NCBI GenBank assembly: GCA_014904985.1
Contig: MU129123.1
Location: 33,042 to 91,985, forward strand
Reading direction: 5' to 3'
Origin: Hydnum rufescens UP504
Taxonomy: Eukaryota; Basidiomycota; Agaricomycetes; Cantharellales; Hydnaceae
Length of the DNA stretch: 58,944 bases
The notes under the pieces are model-generated. The model had not been told where the DNA came from, ran no database searches, and saw only the letters and a program-made list of their open reading frames with translations. Position 1 is the stretch's first letter. Each line of letters begins with the position of its first letter. Both the position numbers and the translations under genes were made by a program. This document shows, piece by piece, positions 46,270 to 58,099 of the stretch.

Positions 46270-49200
46270 GGACATCATCTGCCGCTAGGGTACAGCCCAT
46301 TCAAACTCATGGGCATGGGCCCGGACACTGACATAAGGATGAACGTGGACTTGGACACAGACTCAAGCATGAATGCAGACTTGAGTATGAAACCAGACTT
46401 GAGCACAAATGCAGACTTCGGGATGAAAGTAGACATGAGGACAAATGCAGACTGAAGAACAACCATGGATGCAAGGACAAACACAGACACATGGATGATT
46501 GGGAATCTGGGGATGAGCCTAGCCATGGAGACACCGCCCCTGACAACATTCATGATGGCACCTTGTCTTCTGGCAATGATATTGATGTTGACCCGCCGGG
46601 GCCACCTACTCAACCTTTATTTCTTTCTGATGGAGGCTCAGTGAGTTTCCCATTATCTCTCCCCTGTTCTATTCTCATGTTACATCTTGTAGGACCCACT
46701 CTGTCAAAATACTGCCTGACCCCATGATGGTCAGCTCATCACCATTGATTCGGACCCCCCCAAGTACCAAAAAGCCAATCAACTCTCAATTTTGTATGAA
46801 ACCTACCTTGGTGGAGAACCTCATAGTGATCAATGGCACACAGTGTGCCTAGGATACCTTCAGATTCTACTTGAATGCCTTCCCAATGTCAGTGCAATTG
46901 CTTCTGAGCATGACTACCTTGGGACTATGGTGCTTACATCATATGAAGAATGGTGACAATTCTTTGGAGTCAACAACTTCGATGAGTTTCTTATAGATGA
47001 TCTCCACTTTGGCCCAGCATTCAAAGACTTCATGAAGGCAGCCATTGGGGACTGACGCACCACTGAAGCAGCAGTCAAAAACTTCTCTGCTGAGACTTTC
47101 AAGAGCACTCAGAAGGTTGCCCAATCATCATCAATCAGAGCTGCCCAGCACATTGATGGATCTGTCTTCTGGGGAACTGGCAGCGCCATAACCAAGATCC
47201 CTGACATAGTTTGATCTGCTTTTACCCACTGCCCTGCAAACCACAATCTGGGATCAATCAATAAATGTTTAGTTGATATCATGAATATGGCCAAGCTGAC
47301 ATATGAGTGACACAACAAAGATGTACATCTCTTCTATTTCTCCCTTGCATTAGGAACGAAGGGGAGGGAGGTAGTAATCTGTTTTTTTAAAACTAGCTCC
47401 CACCCCCATCTATTGATACTGCCAGCTCAGCATCCAAATGTCTGGTCCTGTCAGGAAAGCATGTCCTGATCCCTCAGGAACCTCATACAATCTCTGAAGT
47501 GAACTTTCTCAGGAAGCTTGTGCACACAGCACTTCTTGCTGAGGATGAGGATGATTTGAACAACACTGACAGCAGTGATTTGGAATTCAAAATGCTGGAG
47601 TCAGAAGACATGGATGATGATGTGAATGTCGGTGATGAAGCTGGTGATGCTGAGCATTGGAAAAAGATCCAACTGGAATGCACTCAAAGAGCAAAAAAGA
47701 AGAATATTGAATGTGCTGAGGGCAGAAGCATTGATGTCCCTGACATGGAGGCCAAACTCATAAACCTTCAAGCACAAGTGATTGGTGTCAATAATCAATT
47801 ACACAACAATGCTATTTCTAATGACAATGCCCTAAACAATGGACCACTCTCGCTAGACCAAAAGAATGTCTGTCAGTCATTGTGGGGCCAATATATGAGG
47901 GCAGTGAACTTCCTGGCAAAAGAGTGGGGCATAAAGCCTTATAGGATTCTTGCTGAAGGTGGGGTGGTGTCACCAATTTCACCAACCTGAAGTGAAAATG
48001 CATGGAATGCTTTCCTGCATTCTGTAAAGGATAGTTGACTGCCAGATGGTATGGATCAATCAATTTATACTACCATTCATGCTATACCCACACTAATGTG
48101 ACCCATTATTTTACAGAGCCCTTGAAGGATTGGAATGGGCGAATGAAGAGAGAATATGTGAAGTTATTTGAAGGCCTGAATGATGATGAAATTGCCACCA
48201 AAAAGGAGGCTCTCTGTGTGGGTCTACATGAGAAGAGGGGGACTCATGACTTTGAACAGGCTGAGGAAGGTCAATGTGGAGCCATAATGGTGAGGAATGC
48301 CAATGTGATTAAAAAGCAGGTAAGCAAGGTGTCAATAATATGTATACAGCTATTGAAATCATGCATCGGCCTTGCATTTGCACACTTTCTCAAGCATTGC
48401 TCTAATAGCATTCCTGGTTAATGAGGACTTTAATGACAGACATGCAATGGCACAAAATTGTACAATCACTGGATCACCCGAACTAACATGAGCCCTTGAC
48501 CCATTCAAGACTGATATTCTCAATTCATTGTTTCAAGTGGTACAAACAGCCAGGTGTGTACTTCTATCACCCACTATCCAACCAGACACTAAGATCACAT
48601 CAATCCAGTAATTCAAATAAGCCCTCTACAACAGACAATACAGAGGAGATTCAAGCAAAGAAACATGAGGCATCAGCAAATCGAGACACAGCCAATGCCA
48701 CTCTAGCATCTTTCATGAAGCCAGTGCTCAGTATGTAGACTTCATTTTAATATGTGAGCCATGTTTACATACCTTGCAATATCCATAGAACCACACGGCA
48801 TTGGCACCAAGAAGACCAAGACTGGTGTTGGTTGGGCATTTCCTGGGAAGCAGTTAGGCCTTAAGCTATGTGCCAAGAAAATTACATTGGTTGGCTGGCC
48901 TGATGAACTACCTGTTCTTCTCCCCAATGGATCAAAGTATTTGAAGGAGGATCTGCTCCCATTCATCAATAACTGTGCCTATAGTTCGACATGCCATATA
49001 CAGGTTTGAAAATGGGACACTTGTGAGTGTTTCGTATTATTGTGAATTGTACACCTACTGAGCTATATTACCAGTGGGCTAGAGTTCTGACAACTTCGCC
49101 AACTACCCATTGATCGAGAACAGTAAAGGAGATGTCCTCCTGTGTGTATGTGAACTTGAACGTTGGCTCCCAAAGAAATGTGGGGTGTGCAAACAAGTCT

Positions 49201-49390
49201 GGACCTCCACAGCCCAATCAGACAATGACTCCACTAATTCGAGCAAAGGCTCTTCTCCCCGACGATCATGTTCATACTTGAAATCACACCACCGAACTCA
49301 TACTCGAGGATGCTCTCGCTCACACTCCCACTCACACTTGCATCTTTGTGTCACTGCTTGGTCTCGTTCTCATTCCCATTCCCATGACCA
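46270..49390 (+). pseudogene. Decayed gene of an uncharacterised expanded family
   Basis: Plus-strand pieces in shifting frames. First an Asn/Asp-rich short-period repeat (NADLS, NADF, NADxRT; 46320-46490), then DDWESGDEPSHGDTAPDN. A stop-riddled middle (46760-47320) follows, then the best preserved part, 47499-48330: an acidic coiled region (EDEDDLNNTDSSDLEFKMLE), a WNAFLHS motif, LKDWNGRMKREYVKLFEGLN and DDEIATKKEALCVGLHEKR. Next come LCAKKITLVGWPDEL (about 48865) and VLLCVCELERWLPKKC before a Ser/His-rich tail. This order resembles multi-copy uncharacterised genes of Agaricomycetes, recalled rather than searched. Stops and frameshifts make it a pseudogene. Confidence 0.5.
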
Positions 49391-49525
49391 CTCATGATAT
49401 CATTCCCACTCTCATTCATGTACTTGTCATCATTCAGATGCGCAATTGCACTCTCGATCCGAGGGTCCTGACAGACAACTGTGCCTGGTCAAGGGAAACA
49501 ACCTTGACCATGACCAAGGGGTGCT

Positions 49526-51204
49526 ATGGCATCTAACCATCATGCTATCCCACCATCAGTCCAAACTGCTCAACCTCCATCCTCATCTTATCATATGCAT
49601 CCATATCTGAAACAGAGAGACATGGAGGACAAGATAGAGGGCTCACATAGTACAGCCAACCAGATACCTTTCATGATGTCAAGTCACGCATCCATTGTCC
49701 AGAGCACTGATACAGATAGTAGTGCATGGGCCTCTGGTACAGTCCATTCAGATACAACAATGTCAGCAACATCAACCACATCATCAAGTTCTGGCCAGTC
49801 ACAAAGTGCCCAAGTGCCCTCTCGTAATCTCCCTTTGATTGCAGAAGGTGAGGAGAGGGGAAACCATTCTGATGGTGCCCATCCACTGGACACTTGTATG
49901 TATCAGCACATGCCTCTGGAAAGATCGCAGTCCCATAGCAGTTATTATGGTACAAGTCAACCTCGCACTGAGCCAATGGCCTCCAGGGCCTGATCCATTC
50001 ATCCCAATAGTCCCCCCCGCAATCACTGTGGGCATGGTGCATATTTGGTGCCCTTGCATCTCCAGCAGCTTTCCTCTCAGCCTGAGTATCTATGTAGTCA
50101 TTCACCATTGCCTACTGTCTCCCATTCATCACGTTCTGGTACCTATCAGTCACAACATCCCTATGCCCCATCGTCAAATGGGAAGCACATCGATAATCGA
50201 GGTCTGTAATTGAAATATGGCATCTTGGCCCCAACACCAATGCTGACCATGAATATAATTTTCCAGACAACCAAAATCGACCATATTATGAGAATGAGGG
50301 CCCAGTCACAAATGCAAGATCAATCCCTTACAGATCATTGCATCACGGTTCTCATGAACCTCAGTACGGAGATTGTCCATATTATAAGGATGGAGACCAA
50401 GTTGCAAATGGGAAGTCCATCCATTATGAATGGCTGGGTCATGACACTCATGGGCCTTCTCATTCTGGTTCTTATGAGTCCTCTTGTTGAGGTCCTCCTG
50501 AACCTTCTCATCACAGTTCTCCTGAGCCTTCTCATCATGGTCCTCCCAAACTTCCTCATCACAGTTCTCCTGAGCCTTCTTGTCATGGTCCTCCCAGGCT
50601 TCCTCATCACAGTTCTCCTGAGCCTTCTCGTCGTGGTCCTCCCAAACTTTCTCATCACAGTTCTCCTGATCCTTCTCATCGTGGTCCTCCTGAACTTTCT
50701 CATTGTGGTTCCCCTGAGCCTTCTTGGTGTGGTCCTCCCAAACTTTCTCATCATGGTTCTCCTGAGCCTTCTTGTGGTCCTCCCGAACTTTCTCATCATG
50801 GTTCTCCTGAGCCTTCTCATGGTCCTCCTGAACTTTCTCATTGCAGTTCTCCTGAGTGTTCTTGTCGTAGTCCCCCCAAGCCTTCTCATCATGGTCATCA
50901 TGAGTCTTCATATTGCAGTCACTATGAGCCTTCTCATTGTGATCCTTATGGGCCTTCTCATCACCGTTCTCATGAACCTTCTCATTGCAATCCTTATGAG
51001 CCTTCTCATCACCATTCTCATGAACCTTCTCATTGCGGTCCTGGGCCTTCTTATCATGGTTCTCACACACCTTCTTGTCATAATTCTCATGAACCTTCTT
51101 ATTACAATGCTCTTGAGCCATCTCACTGTGGTTCTTGTGAACCTTCTCATCACCCTCATGGGTTTTATACCTCCTCTAACGAACCCTCATACAATGACTA
51201 TTAA
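49526..51204 (+). pseudogene. Low-complexity Ser/Pro/His-rich protein region
   Basis: It starts MASNHHAIPPSVQTAQPPSS and runs Ser/Thr/Gln-rich to 49993. After a frame change it continues (about 50210-51204) as Tyr/Pro/His-rich sequence, then about 28 copies of an 8-residue unit of type [HYPC]-E-P-S-H-H-x-[SP], ending NEPSYNDY. One in-frame TGA lies at about 50493. It could be the C-terminal part of the decayed gene upstream, which also ends in SHSHSH-type sequence. No known domain. Because the repeat unit is 24 bp, other frames are open too and should not be called genes. Confidence 0.4.
50484..51170. repeat. 24-bp tandem repeat (often paired as 48 bp)
   Basis: Alternating 24-bp units such as CCTGAGCCTTCTCATCATGG + TCCT and CCCAAACTTCCTCATCACAG + TTCT, repeated imperfectly about 28 times. 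The period is a multiple of three. Long open frames therefore appear in several readings, including a Leu/Ile-rich one on the plus strand and Asp/Glu/His- or Arg-rich ones on the minus strand. Confidence 0.9.
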
Positions 51205-51309
51205 CTCCACTGACATGAATCTTCCCATTTTGAGTCCCCCTATGATGGGCTTTCACTCGAACCCTCTCACTAGAAGTAGCAAATCCCCAATCTTAACTGT
51301 ACATACTTA

Positions 51310-52718
51310 GCCTATACACTGGTTCATGTGTCCTGGAATCAGTTTCTGGTGGTAATTCCAGCTCAGCTGGAATTGACTTGGAATTGTATTTTCTGCATAA
51401 AAAAAGGCCTCCCAGACACATGGCAGGCCCCTTTTACCTTGGATTCCAAGGTAGATTCTGAGCTCAATTCTATATCAATTCTAGGCAAATTCTCATATCT
51501 TGAATTGTATGGCTATTGAAAACAGTGCTACTGGTGCCATGACTCGAGGTCAAAACAAAAGATGGCCTTGTAGTGGTCTCATCACACCACTTTTTGCTCA
51601 CAGCATAGCTTTATTGTACTCTCTTTCATACTGCATTAAAAAAATTAAACATCTATAGTAGTTGGTGATCGACTCAGTGACATTGGCCTACTTAACCATA
51701 TGGTTCTGTCACACTGTCACAGTAAAGCCTCGTTCACTTAACAAATAGATTCCCTTATCAATCAGCTTACATTTGATGAAACAGGAGAGCAACTTATATG
51801 AGGCACTATATAAGAGATTCATATATATTTCATTATGGTTCATTGCCACCAAGTTACCAAGCCATGTAATATTTATTCGGATCCAGGGGCATATACAGAA
51901 TTGTTGGGGAATCCATCACTTCCACCTTCCTCATCCTCATCTATCTTCCTCACTTCCTCGGAGATGGCGATCATGGTAACCCACTCCTTGTCACAGTCCT
52001 TGGCATCAGAATTGGGCTCATGTTCATGCACCAGTGTTGATAGAGTGTGAACATAAGTGGTGTCAGTTGGGATTGTATGTGATGCAAACCATATAACATA
52101 TTGCAACTCAGCATTGTATGGTAGTTGACAAAACGATGAGTCCCATATTGCCCCGATTTCTTTGAGTGTGGCAAGTTTGCGTAGAAGATGAAATCGAAGG
52201 GTGAAATCTGTTTCTAGAAATGAGAGTGAGGATGAGATGTCTGAAATATAAGGCTATGTTCATACGTTGTTGGAGGGATAAATCCCTACACCATAGAAAT
52301 CCTCATCCGAGGCCATTTTCCCTACGAACGAATCAATTATATGTCACCGCGCTCATTTAATTTTATCGCCATTTGTTTATTCAAGAAATCAATTGGATTC
52401 CTACCCCTTTCCAACCCATAATATCGCCTCATTCCTTTACCATGTCTACCAGTCAATTTATTGACTATCCGTCGGACTTCAACAGTCCTCATCAAAAAGG
52501 GGCAGTTTATGCCCTACTTCAAGTCCATTTTCTTTGGACAAGGCAATTCAACTTGCCATCTTTCTTCAAGTCTGGATGACTTGCCTGCTCTTCCAAGCCA
52601 TCCTATTGCCTTAAGGGCGATGAATTGTGATTATGTAACGACGCGGACCAGGCCTAGTTCCAATTCTGGACTCGCGGATCCATCACATGATCCAGATAGG
52701 GGCTGCACTACTCTGAAG
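51310..52718. other. Non-coding region, no gene recognised
   Basis: AT-rich sequence with short unrelated frames. It holds a small run of TTCCAGCTCAGCTGGAATTG (an imperfect palindrome at about 51355-51375). No recognised coding or structural feature. Confidence 0.4.
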
Positions 52719-53030
52719 GAGTATTTTTCGAATTTCTCCGTCATTTTTGATCGGATCGACTCGAAACGACCGCGCCCAGAAAGATACGAATCGTACCTAT
52801 CGAACGGTACCAAACACGAAACGAACGGATCAAAAATGCGGTCCCTGTAACAATATCTTGCCATGATTCATACTCTGAACGAGTATTTTTCGAATTTCTC
52901 TGTCAGTTTTGATCGGATCGACTCGAAACGACCATGCCCTGAAAGCTGTTGAAAATGCGCATCGAACGGTACCAAGGGAAAAACGAGCGGACGCGAACTC
53001 CATTTTTCACAAGACAACTCCCTCCCCATG
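52719..53030. repeat. ~150-bp repeat family, two tandem copies
   Basis: Copies start at 52719 and 52881 with GAGTATTTTTCGAATTTCTC. They share TTTTGATCGGATCGACTCGA followed by AACGACC, then GCCCxGAAAG, a variable 15 bases, and TCGAACGGTACCAA. Related, more diverged copies lie at 53760-54225. No inverted ends or coding content. Confidence 0.8.
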
Positions 53031-53759
53031 ACTCCCCCTTTGCTCCACCATTCAAAATAGCGAATTACTTCCGGCCCTCTTATGTCCGATGGAGAAGACC
53101 CTCAGGGAGACCTATTCCACTTTTCCTTAAGGGAACTTGTCCAGTTTTGAAGGAGGAATAGCATGTAATGTGTCAATCTCCCCTTTTATCTTGAAATTGG
53201 AATATCTCCATCAGTTTTGAAGATTTTAACTTGATTTTTTTCTCCTGTGTGTCCCTTAAGTCTGACTTTTTCACTTTCTATTGAGTTGAAGTCTGGATTG
53301 TATATTAGGTGCAGCTAGCACACAAATTCAGTAGTTCCCCCCCTCCGTTTGAAGCTCCTTGAACAGCTGCTGGTCCCTGGGTGATTTCTCACTACAAAAA
53401 GCGAATTCTAACTACACTTTGACTAAGGTCTCAAGAAGAGATTCTTAGGGTGTGGTAATTTGACTGAAAGACACATTCTCACTTAATTGCTTGGGCTTTG
53501 TTGGCTCACTGCAATTTCCCCTGTTTAAAGACCTTCCCCCACTCGAACCTGAACATCCGGATTAGATCTGTGATCCCCTCTTTCGTCCCGGCTCAACATC
53601 GTGGACAGTAGTTGGATTGGTTTATATAACTATCCTGCTTACAACATTGTGGAAGATAAAAACATCCAGTATCAGAAAATGCAAATATCCATTGATCCCA
53701 GCCATTGGAATGATCATGTGACCTATTATGAAATTAATTATGGCTATGCATGAAAACAG

Positions 53760-54225
53760 AGTTTGTTTGATTGCTCCAGTCAGTTTTGATCGGAGAGGTA
53801 TGCCCATATAACACTTAGAAAGCTACGATTCACACCTTTCGAACAGTACCAAATACAAGTTAAACGGACCAAAACTGCACTCTCCAGGCCAATTATACTA
53901 TCAAAATCCGAGATTTCCAGTAAAGAATGAATTTCTCCCTCAGTTTGCATCCAATCCCCTCGGAAAAACCGCACCTAGAAAGATACAAAAAATACGCATC
54001 CAAAGGTACTGAGTGCGCGAAGAACAGATCAAAACTGAACTCTACAGAATGATATTACTGTCAGAATCAACACCCATCAGTAAAAAACGAATTTCTCTAT
54101 CAGTTTACACTGGATCTGCTCAGAACCACTGCGCCCAGAAAGCTGTTAAAAATCTGCATCTAATGATACCAAGAATGTCTATTACGGATGAAAACTGCTG
54201 TTCCTGCATCAAATCCCATCCCATG
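53760..54225. repeat. ~150-bp repeat family, three diverged tandem copies
   Basis: Copies at about 53760-53930, 53931-54080 and 54081-54225. Each holds TTTCTCxxTCAGTTTxxATC, CGGAAAxxCCGCxCCTAGAA or similar, CAGAAAGCTx, and GGTACCAA/ATACCAAxx followed by GATCAAAACTGxACTCT. Their order and spacing match the copies at 52719-53030. Confidence 0.7.
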
Positions 54226-54359
54226 CACTTATCCCCATTATCAACCAGCAACAAAAACATCTTAACTGCTGGACTACAAACAAATTAATCTCCAAGAACT
54301 CAGAAATATCCTTTGATTTCATCTCCCATTGCCACAAATAACTTCTAGAACCTCACAGA

Positions 54360-54800
54360 TAAGAAAGATAACACCTCCTTGACTACCCTTTTGTTCTGTT
54401 TGTGAATGACTCACCTTCCTTGCAACCACTTTATGAATGACTCACCTATCATGCAACCACCTTATAAATGACTCACCCTCCTTGACAACCCTATTGTTCT
54501 CACATATGACTCACCTAGGAGTGAGTCATATTCTTTAAACACAGCCACCTTCAGAAAGGTATAAAAGCTGGTAGATTTTCCTGTATCCCCCCATCTCCTC
54601 ACTACTGGAATATACTACTGTCTACAAATCTGCTTGCATCTGAAGAGAGTACTGATCTAAAGCCATCTGGAGCTAAGTCATATACAAGGTTGTTAAGACT
54701 AAGTCACTAGAAGCCCTCTACATGAAATACTGAGGCAAGGATAGTTGCAGGACCTAAGGTTAGAGTTGCTGGACATCCAAGGAAAGGTGAGTAATAACAA
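54360..54800 (+). mobile_element. Probable 5' LTR of a Ty3/gypsy element
   Basis: Lies directly upstream of gag-like sequence on the same strand. It contains tandem TGACTCA sites (54407-54528) and a TATA box, TATAAAAG, at 54560-54567 about 30 bp downstream of the last site, the expected layout of U3 then R. The exact ends, primer-binding site and the other LTR are not seen; the element continues beyond the window. The boundaries given are approximate. Confidence 0.55.
54407..54528 (+). promoter_or_regulatory. Five AP-1/Gcn4-type sites in the LTR
   Basis: TGACTCA at 54407, 54438, 54469 and 54507, and the inverted TGAGTCA at 54522. The first three are 31 bp apart within an imperfect 31-bp tandem repeat (TGCAACCACxTTATxAATGA). 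TGA(C/G)TCA is the classical target of Gcn4/AP-1 bZIP activators. The TATA box follows at 54560. Confidence 0.6.
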
Positions 54801-55289
54801 AGTCAAGTCAGAAGAAGAAAGAAACACATTGACACACTGAATCAAGCTTAAACTAGTCTAGAACCCTCTTTAGAATCTGTATTTTGACCAGGAGGACACA
54901 AATAGGTACACACAAATAGCAGTAAACAGTTCAATACAACATGTATAAGCCTTTCACAAGCATCCCATGATATATCATTGACTATAGCTAGTCCATACCA
55001 CAATATTATCCTCCACCAAATACCATACACAACTTGTTAGAGAGTGATCAACCATCTGAGTGAACCAGCCCATTGAATAAAAACAGAAATACAGTCTCCC
55101 ATCTACACACTGGCTGAACCAGAGTTTGATTTAACAGTCATTGGAGCTCCTAATCCTTCTTCTATAACTGGTGGTCCTTACAGGGGTAGTTCTCACTTTG
55201 ATACACCTTTCACCTCCTCCAAAACATTTCAATCTAACAATATAATGACATCAACCAATTCAGAAACAATGGCCAAAGTAAATCCTTGA

Positions 55290-56460
55290 GCAATGCCATG
55301 GCCTACAGGTAGAGATGCTCCGCATTTTAAGGAAAACACCTTGATAACTTCCTCCTTGACTATGAAGCCTGCTGTGATGAGGCTCTCTATGACGATCACA
55401 GGAAATGCAAGAACATTATTTGATTCTGTAGCAACAAGGAAGCTGAATTGCTGAAGAATCACCCAGAAGTTAAGAATCCTACTACATTTGAAGCTCTAGC
55501 AACTCGTCTCAGAAAACTATATGGACAGACAGACAGAAGACAAAGATACACATGAGAATGACTAGCAGACTTCTGCCAACAAAAGAGAATGATTATCAAT
55601 GAAGCAGATCTGGATGATTACTATCGCGAATTCATTACACAAGTACAATGCCTTGATGAGAAGAAAGTCCTAGCTGAGCGAGACCAAGATGACCTTTTCT
55701 GGCAAGGGATTCCACGATGTCTCCAGAAGATTGTACTCCCATTATTTCACTATGTTCCAGGATTTGATGACACAAACATTGGACTGTACATCGCATATGA
55801 CACAATGAAGACCATACTCAAAGAAGATCTTTATTACAACTTCAGACATCTTAATAAGGAAAGACCACAAGCCACTACAAAGACCAAAAAGTCAAAAATA
55901 AAGCCCAGCTATTACAGGCCACGTGGCAGATACAGTGACACCTCAGATGAATCAGAAGTTTCAGAGAGTGAAGAAGAACCAGTTGCCATATCACCTATAT
56001 CCATTAAGAAAGTATCCACCAAACCAAAGCCAACAATCATTCCATCACTTCGCAATGTAACAGAGCAAATCAGTGATCTCACACAGTCCTTTAATGAAAT
56101 GAAAATATTCATGGCACAATCACAGCAAAAGGGGCAAGCTCCAAACCCATATGCACAACCTCATCATTCAGAAATGTGGATTCAAGGAAGCCCAGCTACC
56201 TATCCTAACAATCAGCCACTCGGGTCTAATCGTACTCAAGGCCCTAACATGTCAGCTGGTGCCACTCTCTGCTTGGTTCTGTGACAAAACAGGAGCACAT
56301 AACGTTGGAATGAAGAACTGTCCAGATGCTCAGGCTATGGTTTGCCAGGGCATTATCAAGTATTCTATCGAAGGAAGGCTTGTGAAGATGGATGATACAT
56401 GACTACCACAAGGAATAGCTGGAAAGGGAGGAATCAAACAAGCCATACTGGATGACATAA
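55290..56460 (+). pseudogene. Retrotransposon gag (decayed)
   Basis: Capsid-like sequence in shifting frames from MPWPTGRDAPHFKE (about 55297) through CSNKEAELLKNHPEVK. The longest piece (55589-56284) has DLDDYYREFITQVQCLDEKK, RDQDDLFWQGIPRCLQK and an acidic/basic C-terminal part. A zinc-knuckle-like CDKTGAHNVGMKNCPDA follows in another frame (about 56278-56330). This order is that of basidiomycete Ty3/gypsy gag: a PGG-APxF start, xDDYYREFxxxVxxL, FWxGIP, a C..C....H....CPD knuckle. Frameshifts and stops show it is not intact. Confidence 0.75.
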
Positions 56461-56528
56461 AATGAATTAGGGAGGAATCAACCCATCAATGAACAACGGG
56501 AGCAATTCGTATTGTTGACAAAAATGGA

Positions 56529-57887
56529 TTGTCACCCTTTAGAACACACTCATATGCAATAGCAGCAGGCCCATTTATATCTGCACCAGCGACCAAAACA
56601 AGCAAACCAGATAATCATCACAATCCAATGGGAGATAAAACCATGCAACACCCTAAAAATCGAATGTATGTTGATGTACCCCCACACAGCCAGACACCTG
56701 CTAAAACTCCAGTTAATCAACCAAAACCCTCAGAACCAAAACAAGCAGCCCCAGAAAATCCTCCGCAGCCAACTTATCCTCCAGGAATATTGCCCTCCTC
56801 AGTAATAAAAGAACCAATAACAGAAAAACCTGCTCCTAAAAAGGCTGGACCACTCCCAGAGGAAACAATAGACATAGAAATGGCACTACCTGAGAAACGA
56901 ATCCCAAAGAATCCTCCAACATATCATTTTACCACAGAGTTTCAAGAAGCATGTGAAGATAAAGAAATAGCTAAGAAAGTACTCAATCAAAAAGTTGAAA
57001 TAACACTTGGAGACTTCCTTGGGTCAGCACATGGAGCAGCCAAAATATTTGCAGCTGGACTTAAACTGAAACATGACTATAATCCTAAACATTGAGAGCC
57101 CCTTACAGTTAATCATGCCACCTTTAAACCACATTTTCCAACAACTGAGGCCTCTGATTATGACTCTGATGATGAAGCAGAGCAAGATGAATACTATGAC
57201 CATATACGAACCCTGATGGACAGAGATTTGGATGAAGACCTATCTCAACAAACACATCTACAGACACAAGGAAACTATCAAGCACAAGTAAATTTAATTG
57301 GATCCCTTGGGCCAAATCCTTTGTTTGCTATGGATGCAGGAAAAATTGCAGCTAAAGTCACAGGTCAGAATGGAACCAAAGATGTTGTGCTTATGATCAA
57401 CACAGGATCCAAATTAAACCTTATCTCCCAGGAAGTTCAGAAAAGATTAAACATCCCAATAGACTACGATGGACAAAACTGGTCATTACAAGGAATCAAT
57501 AGTGGACCAGAACCCCTTATAGGATGCTGTCAAAATGTTCCAATCAAAATAGGAGGGATAAGATTCAATCATCACTTCTTTGTTAAAAAGGGAAGCTTCG
57601 AAGGCCATGACATACTACTTGGACAACCATGGTTAGTAGGAGTTGGTGCCCAAATCAAATACAAAGGAGCCACAGATGGAAATCATGGAATGGACATTCA
57701 GGTTTATGAAAAGGGAAACCCAACAGGATCATCTATTTCTCTCCATGCTCTTATGAATGAGGAACAGGAGCAAAATAAACTTGTTCTTCAAGCATCAGCA
57801 ATACCTCCAGGAGAACAACCACCTGAAGGAAGTAATCCAGGTCCACACAGCCGCAATATTGATATAAATCAAATGGAGCATCATTAG
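56529..57887 (+). pseudogene. Retrotransposon linker and aspartic protease (decayed)
   Basis: A Pro/Lys-rich linker (56529-57095) is followed, after a frame change, by a retropepsin-like domain in 57216-57887: KDVVLMINTGSKLNLISQEV, GCCQNVPIKIGGIRFNHHFF, EGHDILLGQPWLVGVGAQIK. The ILLGQPWL flap/core and the [ILV]x(D)xGS layout identify it. The catalytic position reads INTGS, Asn in place of the Asp, which would abolish activity. Confidence 0.8.
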
Positions 57888-58099
57888 TTTGAACAGTACC
57901 TGAAACTCCCTCACAAAACTACAAATATTATCACACAGAAGCAACTCCATCTGACCAATCATTAAAAGGGAATTCACCATTTATACTGATATTTGGAAGG
58001 GAATTGTCAGAGGCCTTATGACTCCCAGAAACACGTACAAAAGACTTTGATCCAAGCACAAACAAGTACCTAATAGATGCTATTATCAACAAGGAGAGC

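Noticed and set aside
50210..51310. Long plus-strand Leu/Ile-rich frame that looks like a multi-pass membrane protein, and long minus-strand Glu/Asp/His- and Arg-rich frames in the same place
   Set aside because: They are by-products of the 24-bp tandem repeat, whose period keeps several frames open. The Pro/Ser/His reading is the one continuous with non-repeat Ser/Pro/His-rich sequence on both sides.
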